A DNA stretch of 64,000 bases from positions 46,491,257 through 46,555,256 of the forward strand of contig OX421965.1 in the NCBI GenBank assembly GCA_949128115.1, written 5' to 3'. Positions 49,056-61,244 of the stretch are shown here, in pieces. The notes beneath the pieces are model-generated. The model was not told the origin of the DNA. It saw only the letters and a list, made by a program, of their open reading frames with translations, and made no database searches. Numbering within the stretch: position 1 is the first letter of the stretch; each line of letters begins with the position of its first letter. The stretch comes from Anaspis maculata (lineage: Eukaryota; Arthropoda; Insecta; Coleoptera; Scraptiidae). The position numbers were made by a program, and so were the translations under genes.

Positions 49056-49815
49056 CGTTTACGAGATCGAGATGTGATTTCTGATAATTCTAACAATGCC
49101 TTACACCTGTTATGTGCCTCAATCCTTGTCTATGGCCCCAATCCAATTCCCTAACAAACGTCAAAACATAACTAGATCCTTGCTCTGCCTGCCGGTAATC
49201 AGGTGAACGAATTTCATGCAATCACCCTATTCCTGAAAAAAACTCACGCTTCTTCTTAAATCCGGTGCTAAACCCAATTGCAATCAGTGGCAACCTTTTT
49301 CCTCAGTAATATGTGGTTAAAATTATTGGAGTATAGGAATATCTCTTTAGTTCTGACCGTTTTAATTTTTTCATCCTAAATTTAGGGTGCCTCACTTCCT
49401 CGAGCCCGACACCGAACGTAAGTCTTGAAGTTTCGGATGTTCTTAATTTTTTTCACGAAAAAAATGTACCAACTATAGTGGGTTCACATGGGGTGGGATT
49501 CAAGTTACCTGTTACTTGAGAGTATTTGTTTCTTATATTCCAAATCTCATATACAGAAAATTGCCAAAACTTTGCGGTCCTGAAGAATTATCGGCGAAAC
49601 AAGGAACGCTCAGGCGGTCTGCCATGGGCAGCAAGGTTAACGTGTAAAAAGTTTGAAATCCAAAATCTCAGCCGCTCAAAGTTGTGTATTGGACTGATAT
49701 TGATGCGGAACGACAGTAACACGTTTCTAGATTGTCATGACATTCACTGGAGACTCCGACTCGAAGATGAGCCATAAAAATCCATATAATTGGCGAGCGG
49801 CTTATCGAAATTTTG
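49056..49815. other. No gene recognised
   Basis: A stretch at about 49535-49700 (CCAAAACTTTGCGG, AAAGTTGTGTATTGGAC) resembles part of the element at 21600-22464, so it is probably a diverged relative of that element. Confidence 0.4.
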
Positions 49816-52637
49816 TCGCATTCACCAGCGATTAGCTGAGGAAGTGTTTTGAAGCTCTTTCAATCAGACTAAGTTTGTAATGTATACATATTTGTTTTTG
49901 AAAATTGTTTTTAGTTAATCGATCATTCTCAAATGGAGAAATGGATGTGTAATGTGTCGTTTAGAGAATTTGTCGTTGTTTTCAGAGATTCTGTCTTATG
50001 TCAGGTCAAGTCGAAATAGATTAGATTTGATTGGCGAGAAAACGAATTCGATATTATGTTATTAAACCGTTTGGAAGATACGGAAGATTTAGCTACCGGA
50101 ACAGACAATAAAACAAGGAAAAAATCAATCACAAACAATAGCCTCCGCTACTCAGTACCTATGTCGAGAGTAACAAAACACAAAAACCATTTGGGGTTGG
50201 CTTAAGTGTCGAAAAATTGGGTCATTCAGGCAATCTGATGAATATTTCCCAAAGCCAAACCTCTAATCGATTTTTTGTTGATAGTACCTAGTACGGTTTA
50301 ATTTAGTCAAAATTAGAACTGGGAATAATTCCAAAATCGGACTTGATTTCGGAGATTTCACCATGTAGCCCAGTCAAATTAGGTTTTGACCTAGAAATAA
50401 TTCGCATAAGGCTGAATTTTTGCACATTGACAGTTTGGACCTAGTACAACAACATATCAAAATACCCAAACTTTCCCCTGTCCGCGTCTTTGATTTTCAG
50501 GTCCTCAGGTTCTTGAAGTTGGCCCAGGGAAAAAAGAACCGCCTAGCCGAGCTTCGCCTCCCCACGAGCACCCTTCAACAATGATCGACACTTTTTGTAC
50601 CAAAATGATATCAACGGGATATACAATACATCGAATTACGATGTATTTGCATTCAATGGATTGACGGGTTTCAACAATCGCCTCATATGGCGCAACACAG
50701 AGATCGCATCACCCTGTCCCACGCTTAGTCTGGGGGTTGAAATCTGCAATCGGTGTTTCCACAGGCACCATAGATACACACTTGGAAAGCTGAAGAATTG
50801 CTGAATGCATTGACTCCTGGTTTGTCACTGTTTATTGGTCACAAACGATACAAAGCAAGAATTCTGTGAGAAGTCGTCGCGAATAGCAGCGTTCGTTTTG
50901 AATTTCGCGGGTCTGCCGGCTTGCCGCATACCGGAAATGAGTTTTTTGCACCAGAAAATCGTTGTTTGGACTTTTCTCTTAAATTCAAGCCCAGCCTGAG
51001 TTTGATCGGTCTAAGAATAATGCTACGGCAAAGACGCGGACAGGGGAAAGTTTGGGTATTTTGATATGTTGTTGTACTAGGTCCAAACTGTCAATGTTCA
51101 AAAATTCAGCCTTGGGCGAATTATTTCTAGGTTTTGTCGATTTTTAACCTAAAATGCCTGGGCTAATGTGGTTACACATGAATTTTGAATTTGAATTTTA
51201 CAAATACTTGCCTAAGAGTGACCCAGTCGCATTCACCAGCGATTAGCTGAGGAAGTGTTTTGAAGCTCTTTCAATCAGACTAAGTTTGTAATGTATACAT
51301 ATTTGTTTTTGAAAATTGTTTTTAGTTAATCGATCATTCTCAAATGGAGAAATGGATGTGTAATGTGTCGTTTAGAGAATTTGTCGTTGTTTTCAGAGAT
51401 TCTGTCTTATGTCAGGTCAAGTCGAAATAGATTAGATTTGATTGGCGAGAAAACGAATTCGATATTATGTTATTAAACCGTTTGGAAGATACGGAAGATT
51501 TAGCTACCGGAACAGACAATAAAACAAGGAAAAAATCAATCACAAACAATAGCCTCCGCTACTCAGTACCTATGTCGAGAGTAACAAAACACAAAAACCA
51601 TTTGGGGTTGGCTTAAGTGTCGAAAAATTGGGTCATTCAGGCAATCTGATGAATATTTCCCAAAGCCAAACCTCTAATCGATTTTTTGTTGATAGTACCT
51701 AGTACGGTTTAATTTAGTCAAAATTAGAACTGGGAATAATTCCAAAATCGGACTTGATTTCGGAGATTTCACCATGTAGCCCAGTCAAATTAGGTTTTGA
51801 CCTAGAAATAATTCGCATAAGGCTGAATTTTTGCACATTGACAGTTTGGACCTAGTACAACAACATATCAAAATACCCAAACTTTCCCCTGTCCGCGTCT
51901 TTGATTTTCAGGTCCTCAGGTTCTTGAAGTTGGCCCAGGGAAAAAAGAACCGCCTAGCCGAGCTTCGCCTCCCCACGAGCACCCTTCAACAATGATCGAC
52001 ACTTTTTGTACCAAAATGATATCAACGGGATATACAATACATCGAATTACGATGTATTTGCATTCAATGGATTGACGGGTTTCAACAATCGCCTCATATG
52101 GCGCAACACAGAGATCGCATCACCCTGTCCCACGCTTAGTCTGGGGGTTGAAATCTGCAATCGGTGTTTCCACAGGCACCATAGATACACACTTGGAAAG
52201 CTGAAGAATTGCTGAATGCATTGACTCCTGGTTTGTCACTGTTTATTGGTCACAAACGATACAAAGCAAGAATTCTGTGAGAAGTCGTCGCGAATAGCAG
52301 CGTTCGTTTTGAATTTCGCGGGTCTGCCGGCTTGCCGCATACCGGAAATGAGTTTTTTGCACCAGAAAATCGTTGTTTGGACTTTTCTCTTAAATTCAAG
52401 CCCAGCCTGAGTTTGATCGGTCTAAGAATAATGCTACGGCAAAGACGCGGACAGGGGAAAGTTTGGGTATTTTGATATGTTGTTGTACTAGGTCCAAACT
52501 GTCAATGTTCAAAAATTCAGCCTTGGGCGAATTATTTCTAGGTTTTGTCGATTTTTAACCTAAAATGCCTGGGCTAATGTGGTTACACATGAATTTTGAA
52601 TTTGAATTTTACAAATACTTGCCTAAGAGTGACCCAG
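49816..52637. repeat. Tandem duplication, two copies of a 1411-bp unit
   Basis: 49816-51226 and 51227-52637 appear identical wherever I compared them, including a 69-codon open frame at 50595 and 52006. The unit begins TCGCATTCACCAGCG and ends AAGAGTGACCCAG. Each copy contains an internal foldback. Identity this high means a very recent duplication or an assembly duplication. Confidence 0.85.
50368..51173. mobile_element. Foldback element inside duplication copy 1 (same at 51779-52584)
   Basis: Inverted arms: GACCTAGTACAACAACATAT (50450) and its complement near 51070, with CCTGTCCGCGTCTTTG mirrored by AAAGACGCGGACAGG. Ends TAGCCCAGTCAAATTAGG and the complement of TAGCCCAGGCATTTTAGG. The 69-codon frame in its interior (50595-50804) matches nothing I know. 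A similar end (TAAAATGACTGGGCTAA) recurs at about 62459-62475. Confidence 0.65.
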
Positions 52638-52729
52638 TTAGAAAATAACCTGAGTTAAGGTCCTTCCCTTGCACTTCTTGCAGTATACACTATACATACA
52701 TACATCCGATCGACGGTCTTGGGACTCAC

Positions 52730-52767
52730 CTTGGTACTAATGGACCTCCGACTACGGACGCCACTGT
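52730..52767 (-). CDS. Candidate short exon, unidentified gene
   Basis: 38 bases bounded by an acceptor (CATAATTGCAG|ACAG) and a consensus donor (CCAAG|GTGAGTC). Joined in frame to the upstream candidate exon across a 63-base intron (52768-52830) it reads TVASVVGGPLVP. Good splice sites on both sides are the main support; length and anonymity are against it. Confidence 0.35.
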
Positions 52768-52830
52768 CTGCAATTATGATAGGCAATGTCTCCCAAATGA
52801 AGCAATAAATATCTCAAAACCCGTGACAAC

Positions 52831-53055
52831 CTGAGTTTGAGGAATCGCACACCGGAAAGTCGGGTCTTTCTCTGTGGTGATGATGAATTCGTCCTTTTTT
52901 TCCACTCTCACGAAGAAAGATGACCATTCTCGGCCTGGCATGGGGTACCTTGTTGGTTGTGCAGAATACAACATCAAGTCGAGTCGGGATAGAATTTTAA
53001 AACTCTTCTGTCTCATCTCTCCACCTGCGATGGCTTCGAATAGTTGAGACTCACG
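52831..53055 (-). CDS. Candidate exon upstream of the short one, unidentified gene
   Basis: An open minus-strand frame reads a protein-like sequence including YPMPGREWSSFFVRVEKKDE and DPTFRCAIPQTQ, ending at CAG|GTTGTC in phase 0. The 5' limit is uncertain; possible acceptors are a CGCAG at about 53033 and a GAG after a pyrimidine-rich stretch at about 53050. It could belong with 46632-46842 to one minus-strand gene upstream of ft, whose intron would then hold the repeats at 47600-52637. No family recognised. Confidence 0.3.
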
Positions 53056-54461
53056 CGTTATCATTAAAAAGAGCGAGGGAAATATGAACAAGTCGTTATT
53101 AATTCAACATTATAGAACCATTACGTTGTAGTAGAGGTTCGCACGCTTTTTAACTTCACTTCCAGCACCCGCAGGCGATGGTTTGAACATCCAACATACG
53201 TAGCGTAGGTACATACTATAAAGAATGTATATAAGCGCGGTTTTATTATTAAGATATTACCAACACGACGTTTTAAAAACAATTGCACTCTTATTATTAT
53301 ACCTTCATGTTGTGCTACACACACCCGGGGAGAGGCATGCACGTCGCATCCTGAAAAACGAAACCAAAGAGGCATTAGGATTAGGTCGTCAACTGGAGAT
53401 GAGGAAGACCTCTGCGTTTAACCATCCAGTCCCAGAGTGATGGATGAGCATGAAGAACACTTTTTAATTGGTTGTGTTTTGAAATTAAACTTTGATCAAG
53501 AAACAAGTGAACAAAATGATTTAATAACAGTGGAATACATACCAACACCAAATACTTTCACGATTTTACTTCTAACTTGCAATAAATATGTACTTAGCGT
53601 CTTCTTGATTTGAGGTACAAAGTTTTTCTACCGCCACTTGCATTTATATGGACTTATTCCATTTATTATAGCAACATGCATCTTAGAATTTAGGGAATTA
53701 TGGATTCGCACGAATGCTGCAAAGAAGGTTTGCTTTAGCACAGTGAGGGCGGCGGCCGCTCTAAGCAAAGTGGAAAAATCTGTTTACTTTACAGAGTCTT
53801 TCTGGATTGATAATAGCTGGTTTATTTGTGGTCAGTTTTTTTTTTCATTCTGTTACACACATTTCAAACTGGTCTGATTTTATTTTTGATACGTGATTTT
53901 GGAAGCGATTCAAGAGTCGTGCAATTTGCTGGAAAAGGACCATTTTCAATCGCTTCTCGACAATGTAATTGAATTATTTTTTAGATATCGTCAGTCCTTA
54001 TTGTCTTGCAACTCTCTTTCTTTCCGATGAGCCGAGAATTGTTGAGAAGATGCAGTAATTAAGAGTGGCGTTATCAATCCAGGAAAACTCCAAATGTGTG
54101 AAATTTTGGAACGTTGTAAGTATCCTTCCTCAATCTGGAATCCTAGCACCTTAAACCTCAATTTTTGTGGTTTAAGATTTATAACTTTTGAATTTACAGC
54201 GCTATTAATTCACAAATCCTCACTGGTAGAGAATCAATCATTATCTTTGCCATGGCAAAATTTCACAGCCATTGAACAGGCAGGTTTTTTGAAAACGGTT
54301 CCGAAAAAGATATTTTTTTTCAAACGGCTAAACCAACGGCTTGCAAGGATGATTGATGATTCATTCATTTCCGCAGTAGGTACAGATTTGTGAAACCATA
54401 GCGCCTTCCAGTTCAAAAATTACAAATCACTACCCAGGGCGGGCAAAATACTTCGACCAAT
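53056..54461. other. No gene recognised
   Basis: Short open frames on both strands, none with a motif. TATATAAG at 53228 is isolated. Confidence 0.35.
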
Positions 54462-54570
54462 TTATTTAAATACAAAATACAAAATACACGATCCAAGATA
54501 GTCGAAATACAAAATACAAACTACTTCTTGGAATATCTTTGAAATACAAAATACAAAATACGTATTTTGG
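54462..54570. repeat. AAATACAAAATACA-type short tandem repeat
   Basis: Words of the type AAATACAAAATACA recur about seven times with spacers, ending in the palindromic AAAATACGTATTTT. Probably the end of a degenerate mobile element. Confidence 0.6.
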
Positions 54571-54922
54571 AAAACCAAGAAATCAAGAATCATTTTACTT
54601 TCTGTCTTGCATGCACGTCTGGAACCTTCTGCAATAGTTTTCACAAAAATGCTTCCTTTGGCGTTTTTCAGTTCACGATTCCGACTGTATAGGATATAAA
54701 AATTCAAGACACACTGAGAAGCTTAATTATTTTTCTGTTAAGTCTATCTTGAAAAATTTGCTGAAATCTCATCAGATAGGTAATAAAAATAAAAGGGGGC
54801 AAGCCTCACCCTCCAACCCTCCATATCTACAAAAACAAAAATCCATTTTTCACATTCTCAGACACGTTTGAAGCATTCTCGTGAACTGCCTTTGACTTTG
54901 GTTAAAAGATTATCGTTATATT

Positions 54923-55133
54923 AGCCCTTTATCGTGCAGTGGTCGATATTTCGACCACTTATTTCTGAAGCGTTCAGAGTGGAGTTGAAGCTGGAAATCG
55001 ACCACTTACTCATACCGCGTGCTGCTGGTTGAATGTGAAGCGAATATTCGACCACATAATAAAATGCGCTCGCCAAATTGGATTCTATGATTGGTTTAGT
55101 GATTGAAAAATCGACCAGTGCGTGTTAAGGGCT
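54923..55133. mobile_element. MITE-like element, 211 bp
   Basis: Terminal repeats AGCCCTTTATCGTGCAGTGG and complement of AGCCCTTAACACGCACTGG, both followed by TCGAT(A/T)TTTC. The CCCTTT...TCGA layout resembles piggyBac-type termini, but the flanks are TTAG and CTTT rather than clean TTAA, so assignment is tentative. Confidence 0.65.
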
Positions 55134-55307
55134 TTGGGCTGGCGGTAAGGCGTAATTTTTGAAGGTGTAGTAACATTCCATCAATCTCGTGAGTACTTAC
55201 ATTGAAAACTGAAAAATCACGGTAAGTGGCTCGCTCACAAGCAAAGTATTATTCTCCATAACTTGCATGTACTGTAAAATGTATTCGCGATTCAAGGACG
55301 GAGTCAT

Positions 55308-55609
55308 ATTGGTGAAATAAGCGTTGCGAAATCAATCCGTGTGGGTTTATTCCTTGACGGATTATTACCATTTTGGTCTCATTCGAAAGCTACAAGGATG
55401 TAGGTACTTTGGTTTGAGCCGATTGGCATTTCCAAAATAAAAAAACAATAAATTTTGACATTTGAAAAAAATATTTTTGGATTTTGGAAATGCCAATGGG
55501 TTCAAACCAAAGTACATCCTTGTAGCTTTCGAAAGAGACCAAAATAGTAAGAATCCGTCAAGGAATAAACCCACACGGATTGATTTTGCAACGCTTATTT
55601 TGCCAATTC
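55308..55609. mobile_element. Near-perfect hairpin element, about 302 bp
   Basis: Arms of about 130 bases mirror each other: AATAAGCGTTGCGAAATCAA at the left and complement at the right, continuing through GTGTGGGTTTATTCCTTGAC and TACAAGGATGTA. The loop is AT-rich around 55458. No coding capacity. Confidence 0.85.
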
Positions 55610-56046
55610 AACACCCTTATGAATAGGCGAAATTCAGTGCCATTTCTGCGCTGGCGCAACCATGCTAGGGGATTTGAGAATAGTGCCGTATGCTAACACA
55701 TGTAAAAAGCGTAATTTCAACATTGTCTATTATTGAAACGGCTGGAAATGAAACTTTCAAATAAGCTATGGAAAAAAGAGTGTTTCTTGATCTTTCATTG
55801 TGTTCAAGACTAGCAATGATAGATCAGTTTTAGATACACAATGAGCGAAAATATGGTAACGTGTTTATCTGTTGGTGTGTTTTTGAAAATACCGCCCTAC
55901 TTCTGGTATTCTTCTCTGCCTTACGATTGCCGTCCTATCTGTCAGTGGCATGAAACTGCATGTAAACAAATGGTAACTAAAATTTTATCGGGTTATATGT
56001 ATAATATATCAGAGGTTTTGTGTTTTCTGTTTTTTTTTTTTCAAAA
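55610..56046. other. No gene recognised
   Basis: A 69-codon open frame at 55841 has no motif and ends in a poly-T stretch (Phe run). Confidence 0.3.
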
Positions 56047-56164
56047 ATGACGGGCAGTTTGTTGAGTGCCTGGCTGCAAAAACCGTACGAAAAGAACATT
56101 ACAGTTCCATTTCATGTGTGTTCCCAAAAAAACATCACCTTCTAGGCAACCAGTTATACACTGA
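56047..56164 (+). pseudogene. Degenerate THAP-like zinc-finger start
   Basis: An ATG at 56047 is followed one frame over by VPGCKNRTKRTLQFHF (from 56066), which resembles the N-terminal C-x(2-4)-C and FHxFP region of a THAP domain, as found in P-element-type transposases and host proteins. The preceding in-frame TGA (56063) and the frame change show it is broken; the first cysteine is missing. Stop at 56162. Short and therefore uncertain. Confidence 0.35.
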
Positions 56165-56529
56165 AAACGGCTTTTTCGTTATTTTCGGAACACTATACGC
56201 CCGGAATTCATTTTTTCGACAGCAATGCACATGGACAACATCATTCCACATAATCTAGCATGGAAGTCAGGAGTTTCTTGTCATCTATTTTCCTTTGTTG
56301 AATCGATGGCTGAAAATCTGCAGGTTTTGACTTTTCCTAGCTCGCGCAGACGCATGAGTTCCATCCCCTAGCTTTGCGAACCTACAGCGCAACTCGTGCC
56401 GCTTAATATCGCATATTGGTTATGCCCTTACCATAACCTAAAAGCAGCTTGTGTCACTGAATGACCGCCACATAACTCAGATGCTGCAGCCTGGTGACGG
56501 GAGGCGAAAGCAACGTGTACGCTGGTTTT
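56165..56529. other. No gene recognised
   Basis: Nothing supportable. Confidence 0.3.
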
Positions 56530-56980
56530 ACAGAATAGAACTCGCACAACTGAACTACTGCTATTAATTAACAGATGGCGCGAGATGCTCCAGCAACATG
56601 TACACTGGTTATTCATGATAGAACCATTGTATAACTATTACTAGTAGGTCAGCCTCGAATTTGGGATTTTGTCGCTAGATGTCGCCTAGAGCAATTAGTT
56701 AGCAAGAAATTATCAGCGCATATGAGAAAAATTAAAATTTCTGTACCAAACCATCAACATCCATCAGTAAGTTGGGCGCCACGTTGAAATTTGAAGACAG
56801 CGTGATTAATAACTAATTTGAGCGACCAAACGACAATTGCTGAACACGCCACCTGCCCGTGCTTTCCGAAAATTGCACCATTTGAACGGCGGCTGGCCTA
56901 CTAGGAGTAGTTATACAATGATAGAACTCTTACCACTAAATTACTGCTATCGATCAACAGATGGCGCGCTCGCGCATGCC
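56530..56980. repeat. Pair of related repeats with CAGATGGCGCG
   Basis: ACAGATGGCGCG preceded by ATAGAACTC and TACTGCTAT occurs at about 56536-56583 and again at 56932-56970. Between them TAGTAATAGTTATACAAT-type sequence occurs once in each orientation (about 56615-56645 inverted, 56898-56930). This is probably two ends of decayed inverted-repeat elements. Confidence 0.5.
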
Positions 56981-57029
56981 TGTATTGGCCTGTATAGGGA
57001 ACCTCATTATCACGCGACCGGCCGGCCGC

Positions 57030-57450
57030 CGTGAGGGAAGCGCATTCTGGCGAGCCGTTTGTTTACTCACAGGCCTCGCGGAGTCAAGGACTTACAGCTG
57101 TCGGCCTCGCGGAACGCCATAGGCGTCCGTCCCAACCTTGGTCCCAACGGGCTGTAGCTGTCACGAACGTCAGATGTGTTCATTTTGGTACTCAGAGCCT
57201 GTCCAGAGCCATTTCTATGTAGCGAATGTGCAGAGCAAGTATATCCATCAGCTGCTGTTGTGTTTGATGGGTACAGCGACCAACCCGCAGCACCAAGGGA
57301 AGAGAACAGAGACGACGTGCTGCTAGAGTGTTGTTGAGTTTGGAGGTTATCCGGCCGACCCACAAACTCAAATGACGACCCCGTCGAGTCGTAAACCTCC
57401 CACTGGGCAGCCCTTGGGGTATTCTCTTCCCCTTCGCGCAACACAACAGG
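57030..57450. other. GC-rich stretch with overlapping open frames, no gene recognised
   Basis: Composition is clearly GC-richer than its surroundings; a 125-codon minus-strand frame (57444-57067) and two plus-strand frames overlap. The minus frame is Ser/Thr-rich without a known domain. It could be part of a retroelement LTR or a promoter-like island. Confidence 0.35.
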
Positions 57451-58458
57451 ATATTATAGTTACTTGTTATCACCAAATCTGTCACTTGCCGATCAGTTGG
57501 TTTGTTAACTTGATTCTTTGAACATTTTTCTCTTCAATTTGGTCACTTTTGACGCGGTAAATACAGCCTCCAAGTTTCTTTTACTATCACAATATTCACA
57601 ATAGGCTGTAACTGACAAGAAAGAAGGAAGTAGGGGATAGTTTAACAACACGACTCAGAAGATTGACATTAGATTGTCATCATGACCGATACAGTTGCAG
57701 TGGATGACACTCAAATTTTCAAATGTACGAGCCGAGCCATCTATCTCAGGGTAGCTAGACTGACCATGACTTGGAATCGGTAAAAAAAGGAATCGCCCAA
57801 GGACGTATCTTTCAATGCGACAGAAAATTCGGCTCCACTACCGGAACTAAGCAGTTTCTAGCTAAACCAGAAAAGAAATTGCCAAAGTCATAGCAGTGGA
57901 AGAAATCTGAATGTTGAGGGTACAGTTGCAGATGCATTGCCTTTTTTGTGGGGTCATACAAATTGAGAAATTCAGTAATAAGCATTGAAGTTTCTGAATT
58001 TTTCCAGATTTTTGAAAATAAATCATGTTTTATCAACGATCTGAAGTATTCTATTCATACTCATGATTTTTATCTACATTAAGCCATCTTCCCCAATTTT
58101 TTCTGTTTAACGGTTACGAGGAAAACTGTTTTTTTCAGTTTGACATTTTTAGGCTAAGTAAGGGAGCCCTAAGGTCGAGAATATCCATAAGTACCTAATT
58201 TGTAGTGATTCATGAATTTATGCAGATTTTAGTTCCATAACCTCATTTTTCAAGCCTCGCCCGACGTAGTGGCGGAGTCTATTTGTGGCCGCTTACTTTT
58301 CGTGATTATAATTTATTTTTCTCCTCGTTTTCTAGCAAAATTTACCTAAATCTTTTGTCTCCTGAAGAGTTAAACATATCAAGTTCATTTTTTCGCTAAT
58401 TCACAAAAATCCCTTCGTTTTCTACAGAAAAAAACGAATTTGAAAAATCCTCCTAATA
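57451..58458. other. No gene recognised
   Basis: AT-rich, nothing supportable. Confidence 0.35.
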
Positions 58459-59229
58459 GTCCTAGCGGTATAAGTAAAATTTCATAAAAATGGCTCTAAT
58501 TGTGACAAAAGTGTGAAATTTGGTGTGTGGACTCCTTAAAGCATTTAAAAGGTTTTTAGAAGGGGAGCCAGGAAAAATTTTGATTTTGATTTTTTAATTT
58601 TTTGTGACGTCATTTTTTTTATTTTTTTTTTCATTTTTGCAACTATTCAAGATTTTTCACTTTTGCTTTTGTATTATGGTGAGTAACTGCTTAATCCAAG
58701 AAACGGAAGAAAAAATTTGCGAAAAAAATCAACTGAACTGAAATGATAGCGTTTTTTGTAAAAATCAATTTTTTCCATTTTTTCAAAAAATACTGTGAAT
58801 ATGTGAAAAATTAAAAAAGGCAATTATCCCTCAAAACAAGCCCTATCAGAAGTTATGAGAGTGTTTTTCAAAATTCCAAGCCGTTTTCGAGATATTTGGA
58901 AATATGTTATTTCTTGCGACTGTTTCTTCGTATTAGCTCCTATTTCATCAAACATATAACAGGGTTCTATTTTCTTGAAATTATACTGCAGAATGATCAG
59001 ACCGAAGATTTCTCAGAAGTTCATTGTAAATTGTAATTTTTCCAGTGGCGTAGATCATAAAAATTCAAATCGTTTCTACCCTCTCACCATACTTTCTACA
59101 CCACTCGATTATTTGGAAAATACATGACATTTTGGCATTATGATGATTATCCAAGATCACCACTTAGCATGACACTCCATTTAAAAAGCACACAATTTTT
59201 CCGCTGATCAGATCGGCTGCGAAACAATG
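58459..59229. mobile_element. Solo arm of the 59266-61244 foldback family
   Basis: Starts TA|GTCCTAGCGGTATAAGT like the neighbouring element and runs in the same direction as its left arm, but is closer in sequence to the inverted right arm (for example AGAATGATCAGACCGAAGAT). It ends at about 59229 (GAAACAATG) where similarity stops, 34 bases before the next copy begins. Confidence 0.7.
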
Positions 59230-59265
59230 TATAAAAACCCGGGTATTTTACATCACTGAATTATA

Positions 59266-61244
59266 GTCCTAGCGGTATAAGTAAAATTTCATAAAAATGG
59301 CTCTAATTGTGACAAAAGTGTGAAATTTGGTGTGTGGACTCCTAAAAGCATTTAAAAGGTTTTCAGAAGGGAAGCCAATAAAAATTTTGATTTTAATTTT
59401 TCAATTTTTTGTGACGTCATTTTTTTTCTTTTTTTTTTCTTGTTGAAACTATCTGAGATTTTTGACTTTTGTCTTTGTACTATGGTGAGTAATTGCTTAT
59501 TCCAAGAAACGGAAGAGAAAATTTGTGAAAAAAATCAATTGAACTGAAATGATGACGTTTTTTGTAAAAATCAAACTTTTCAATTTTGTGTGAAATGTGA
59601 ATATGTGAAAAATAGAAAGATGCAACTATTCCTCAAAAAAAGCCCTATCAGAAGTTCTTGAAGTGTGTCTCCAAATTCCAAGCCGTTCTCAAGATATTTG
59701 GAAAAATGTTATTCCTTGCAATTGTTCCTTCGTATTAGCTCCTATTACATCAAACACATCACAAGGTTCTTTTTTCTTAGAAATATACTTGGGAATTATC
59801 AGACCGGAGATTTCTGAGTAGTTTATTGTAAATTGTAATTTTTCCAGTGGCGTAGATCGTGGAAATTCGAACCATTTCTACCCTCCCACCGTACTTTCTA
59901 CACCACTCGATTATTTAGAAAATATATGACATTTTGGCGTCATGATCATCTAAGTTCACCTAGTATGACACTTCTTTTGAAAACAAGATGAGATCGACGA
60001 TCTTGAGCACACAATTTTTCCACTGATCAGATCGACTGCTAAATATTACTTTTTTTTAAGCATATTAAATAACATTTATTAATAGGTAAATTTTACAAAG
60101 ATAATATAGTAATAAAAACGGACATTACATTTTGTATCACCTCCTCGATCATCTCCATCATGACTGTTTTAGATACATAATAGTTTATTGCTCCCCCAAA
60201 CTGAAAATTCTGCACTTTATCAACAGTAAAGTTGGTTGAGTGGCTATCACTGGCGTCGAAGGCATACATGTCATCGCATCTATTTTGTATTATTGCGGTT
60301 TGGAACATAGGAACATACCTACCTATTTGTTCGTAAATATTTGTATTTTATACAAATATTGACAAGATGATCATCAAAAGCCACCTGTTATGACATCCTA
60401 TTCAAAAAATCTGGGGGGGGACAATCAACTATAACTTATCTAAAACGGTCATGATGGAGATGATCGAGGAGATGATACAAGATGCATTGTTTCGCAGTCG
60501 ATTTGATCAGCGGAAAAATTGTGTTTTTCAAATGAAGTGTCATGCTAAGTGGTGATCTTGGATAATCATCATAATGCCAAAATGTCATGTATTTTTCAAA
60601 TAATCGAGTGGTGTAGAAAGTATGGTGAGAGGGTAGAAACGATTTGAATTTTTATGATCTACGCCACTGCAAAAATTACAATTTACAATGAACTTCTGAG
60701 AAATCTTCGGTCTGATCATTCTGAAGTATATTTTCAAGAAAATAGAACCCTGTTATATGTTTGATGAAATAGGAGCTAATACGAAGAAACAGTCGCAAGA
60801 AATAACATATTTCCAAATATCTCGATAACGGCTTGGAATTTTGAGAAACACTTCCATAACTTCTGATAGGGCTTGTTTTGAGGGATAATTGCCTTTTTTA
60901 ATTTTTCACATATTCACAGTATTTTTTGAAAAAAATGAAAAAAATTGATTTTTACAAAAAACGCTATCATTTCAGTTCGGTTAATTTTTTTCGAAAATTT
61001 TCTCTTCCGTTTTTTGGATTAAGCAGTTACTTACCATAATACAAAAGAAAAAGTGGAAAATCTTCAATAGTTGCAAAAATGAAAAAAAAAATAAAAAAAA
61101 TGACGTCACAAAAAATTGAAAAATCAAAATCAAAATTTTTCTTGGCTCCCCTTCTAAAAACCTTTTAAATGCTTTAAGGAGTCCACACACCAAATTTCAC
61201 ACTTTTGTCACAATTAGAGCCATTTTTACGTGTACCGCTAGGAC
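59266..61244. mobile_element. Foldback element with TA target, about 2 kb
   Basis: Flanked by TA on both sides; ends GTCCTAGCGGTATAAG and complement (CCGCTAGGAC). Arms of about 850-900 bases (59266 to about 60205; about 60412 to 61244) include GTGACAAAAGTGTGAAATTT and a GATCATCTCCATCATGAC segment mirrored at 60450. The 200-base loop carries a 71-codon minus-strand frame (60308-60093) without a known motif. Both arms contain TGACGTCA. Confidence 0.8.

Noticed and set aside
50595..50804. 69-codon frame present twice (also 52006-52215)
   Set aside because: Its repetition is due to the 1411-bp tandem duplication, not selection; it sits in the loop of a foldback element and matches no family.
57067..57444. 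125-codon minus-strand frame in GC-rich DNA
   Set aside because: Ser/Thr-rich without a domain; overlapping plus-strand frames; GC richness alone explains the open length.
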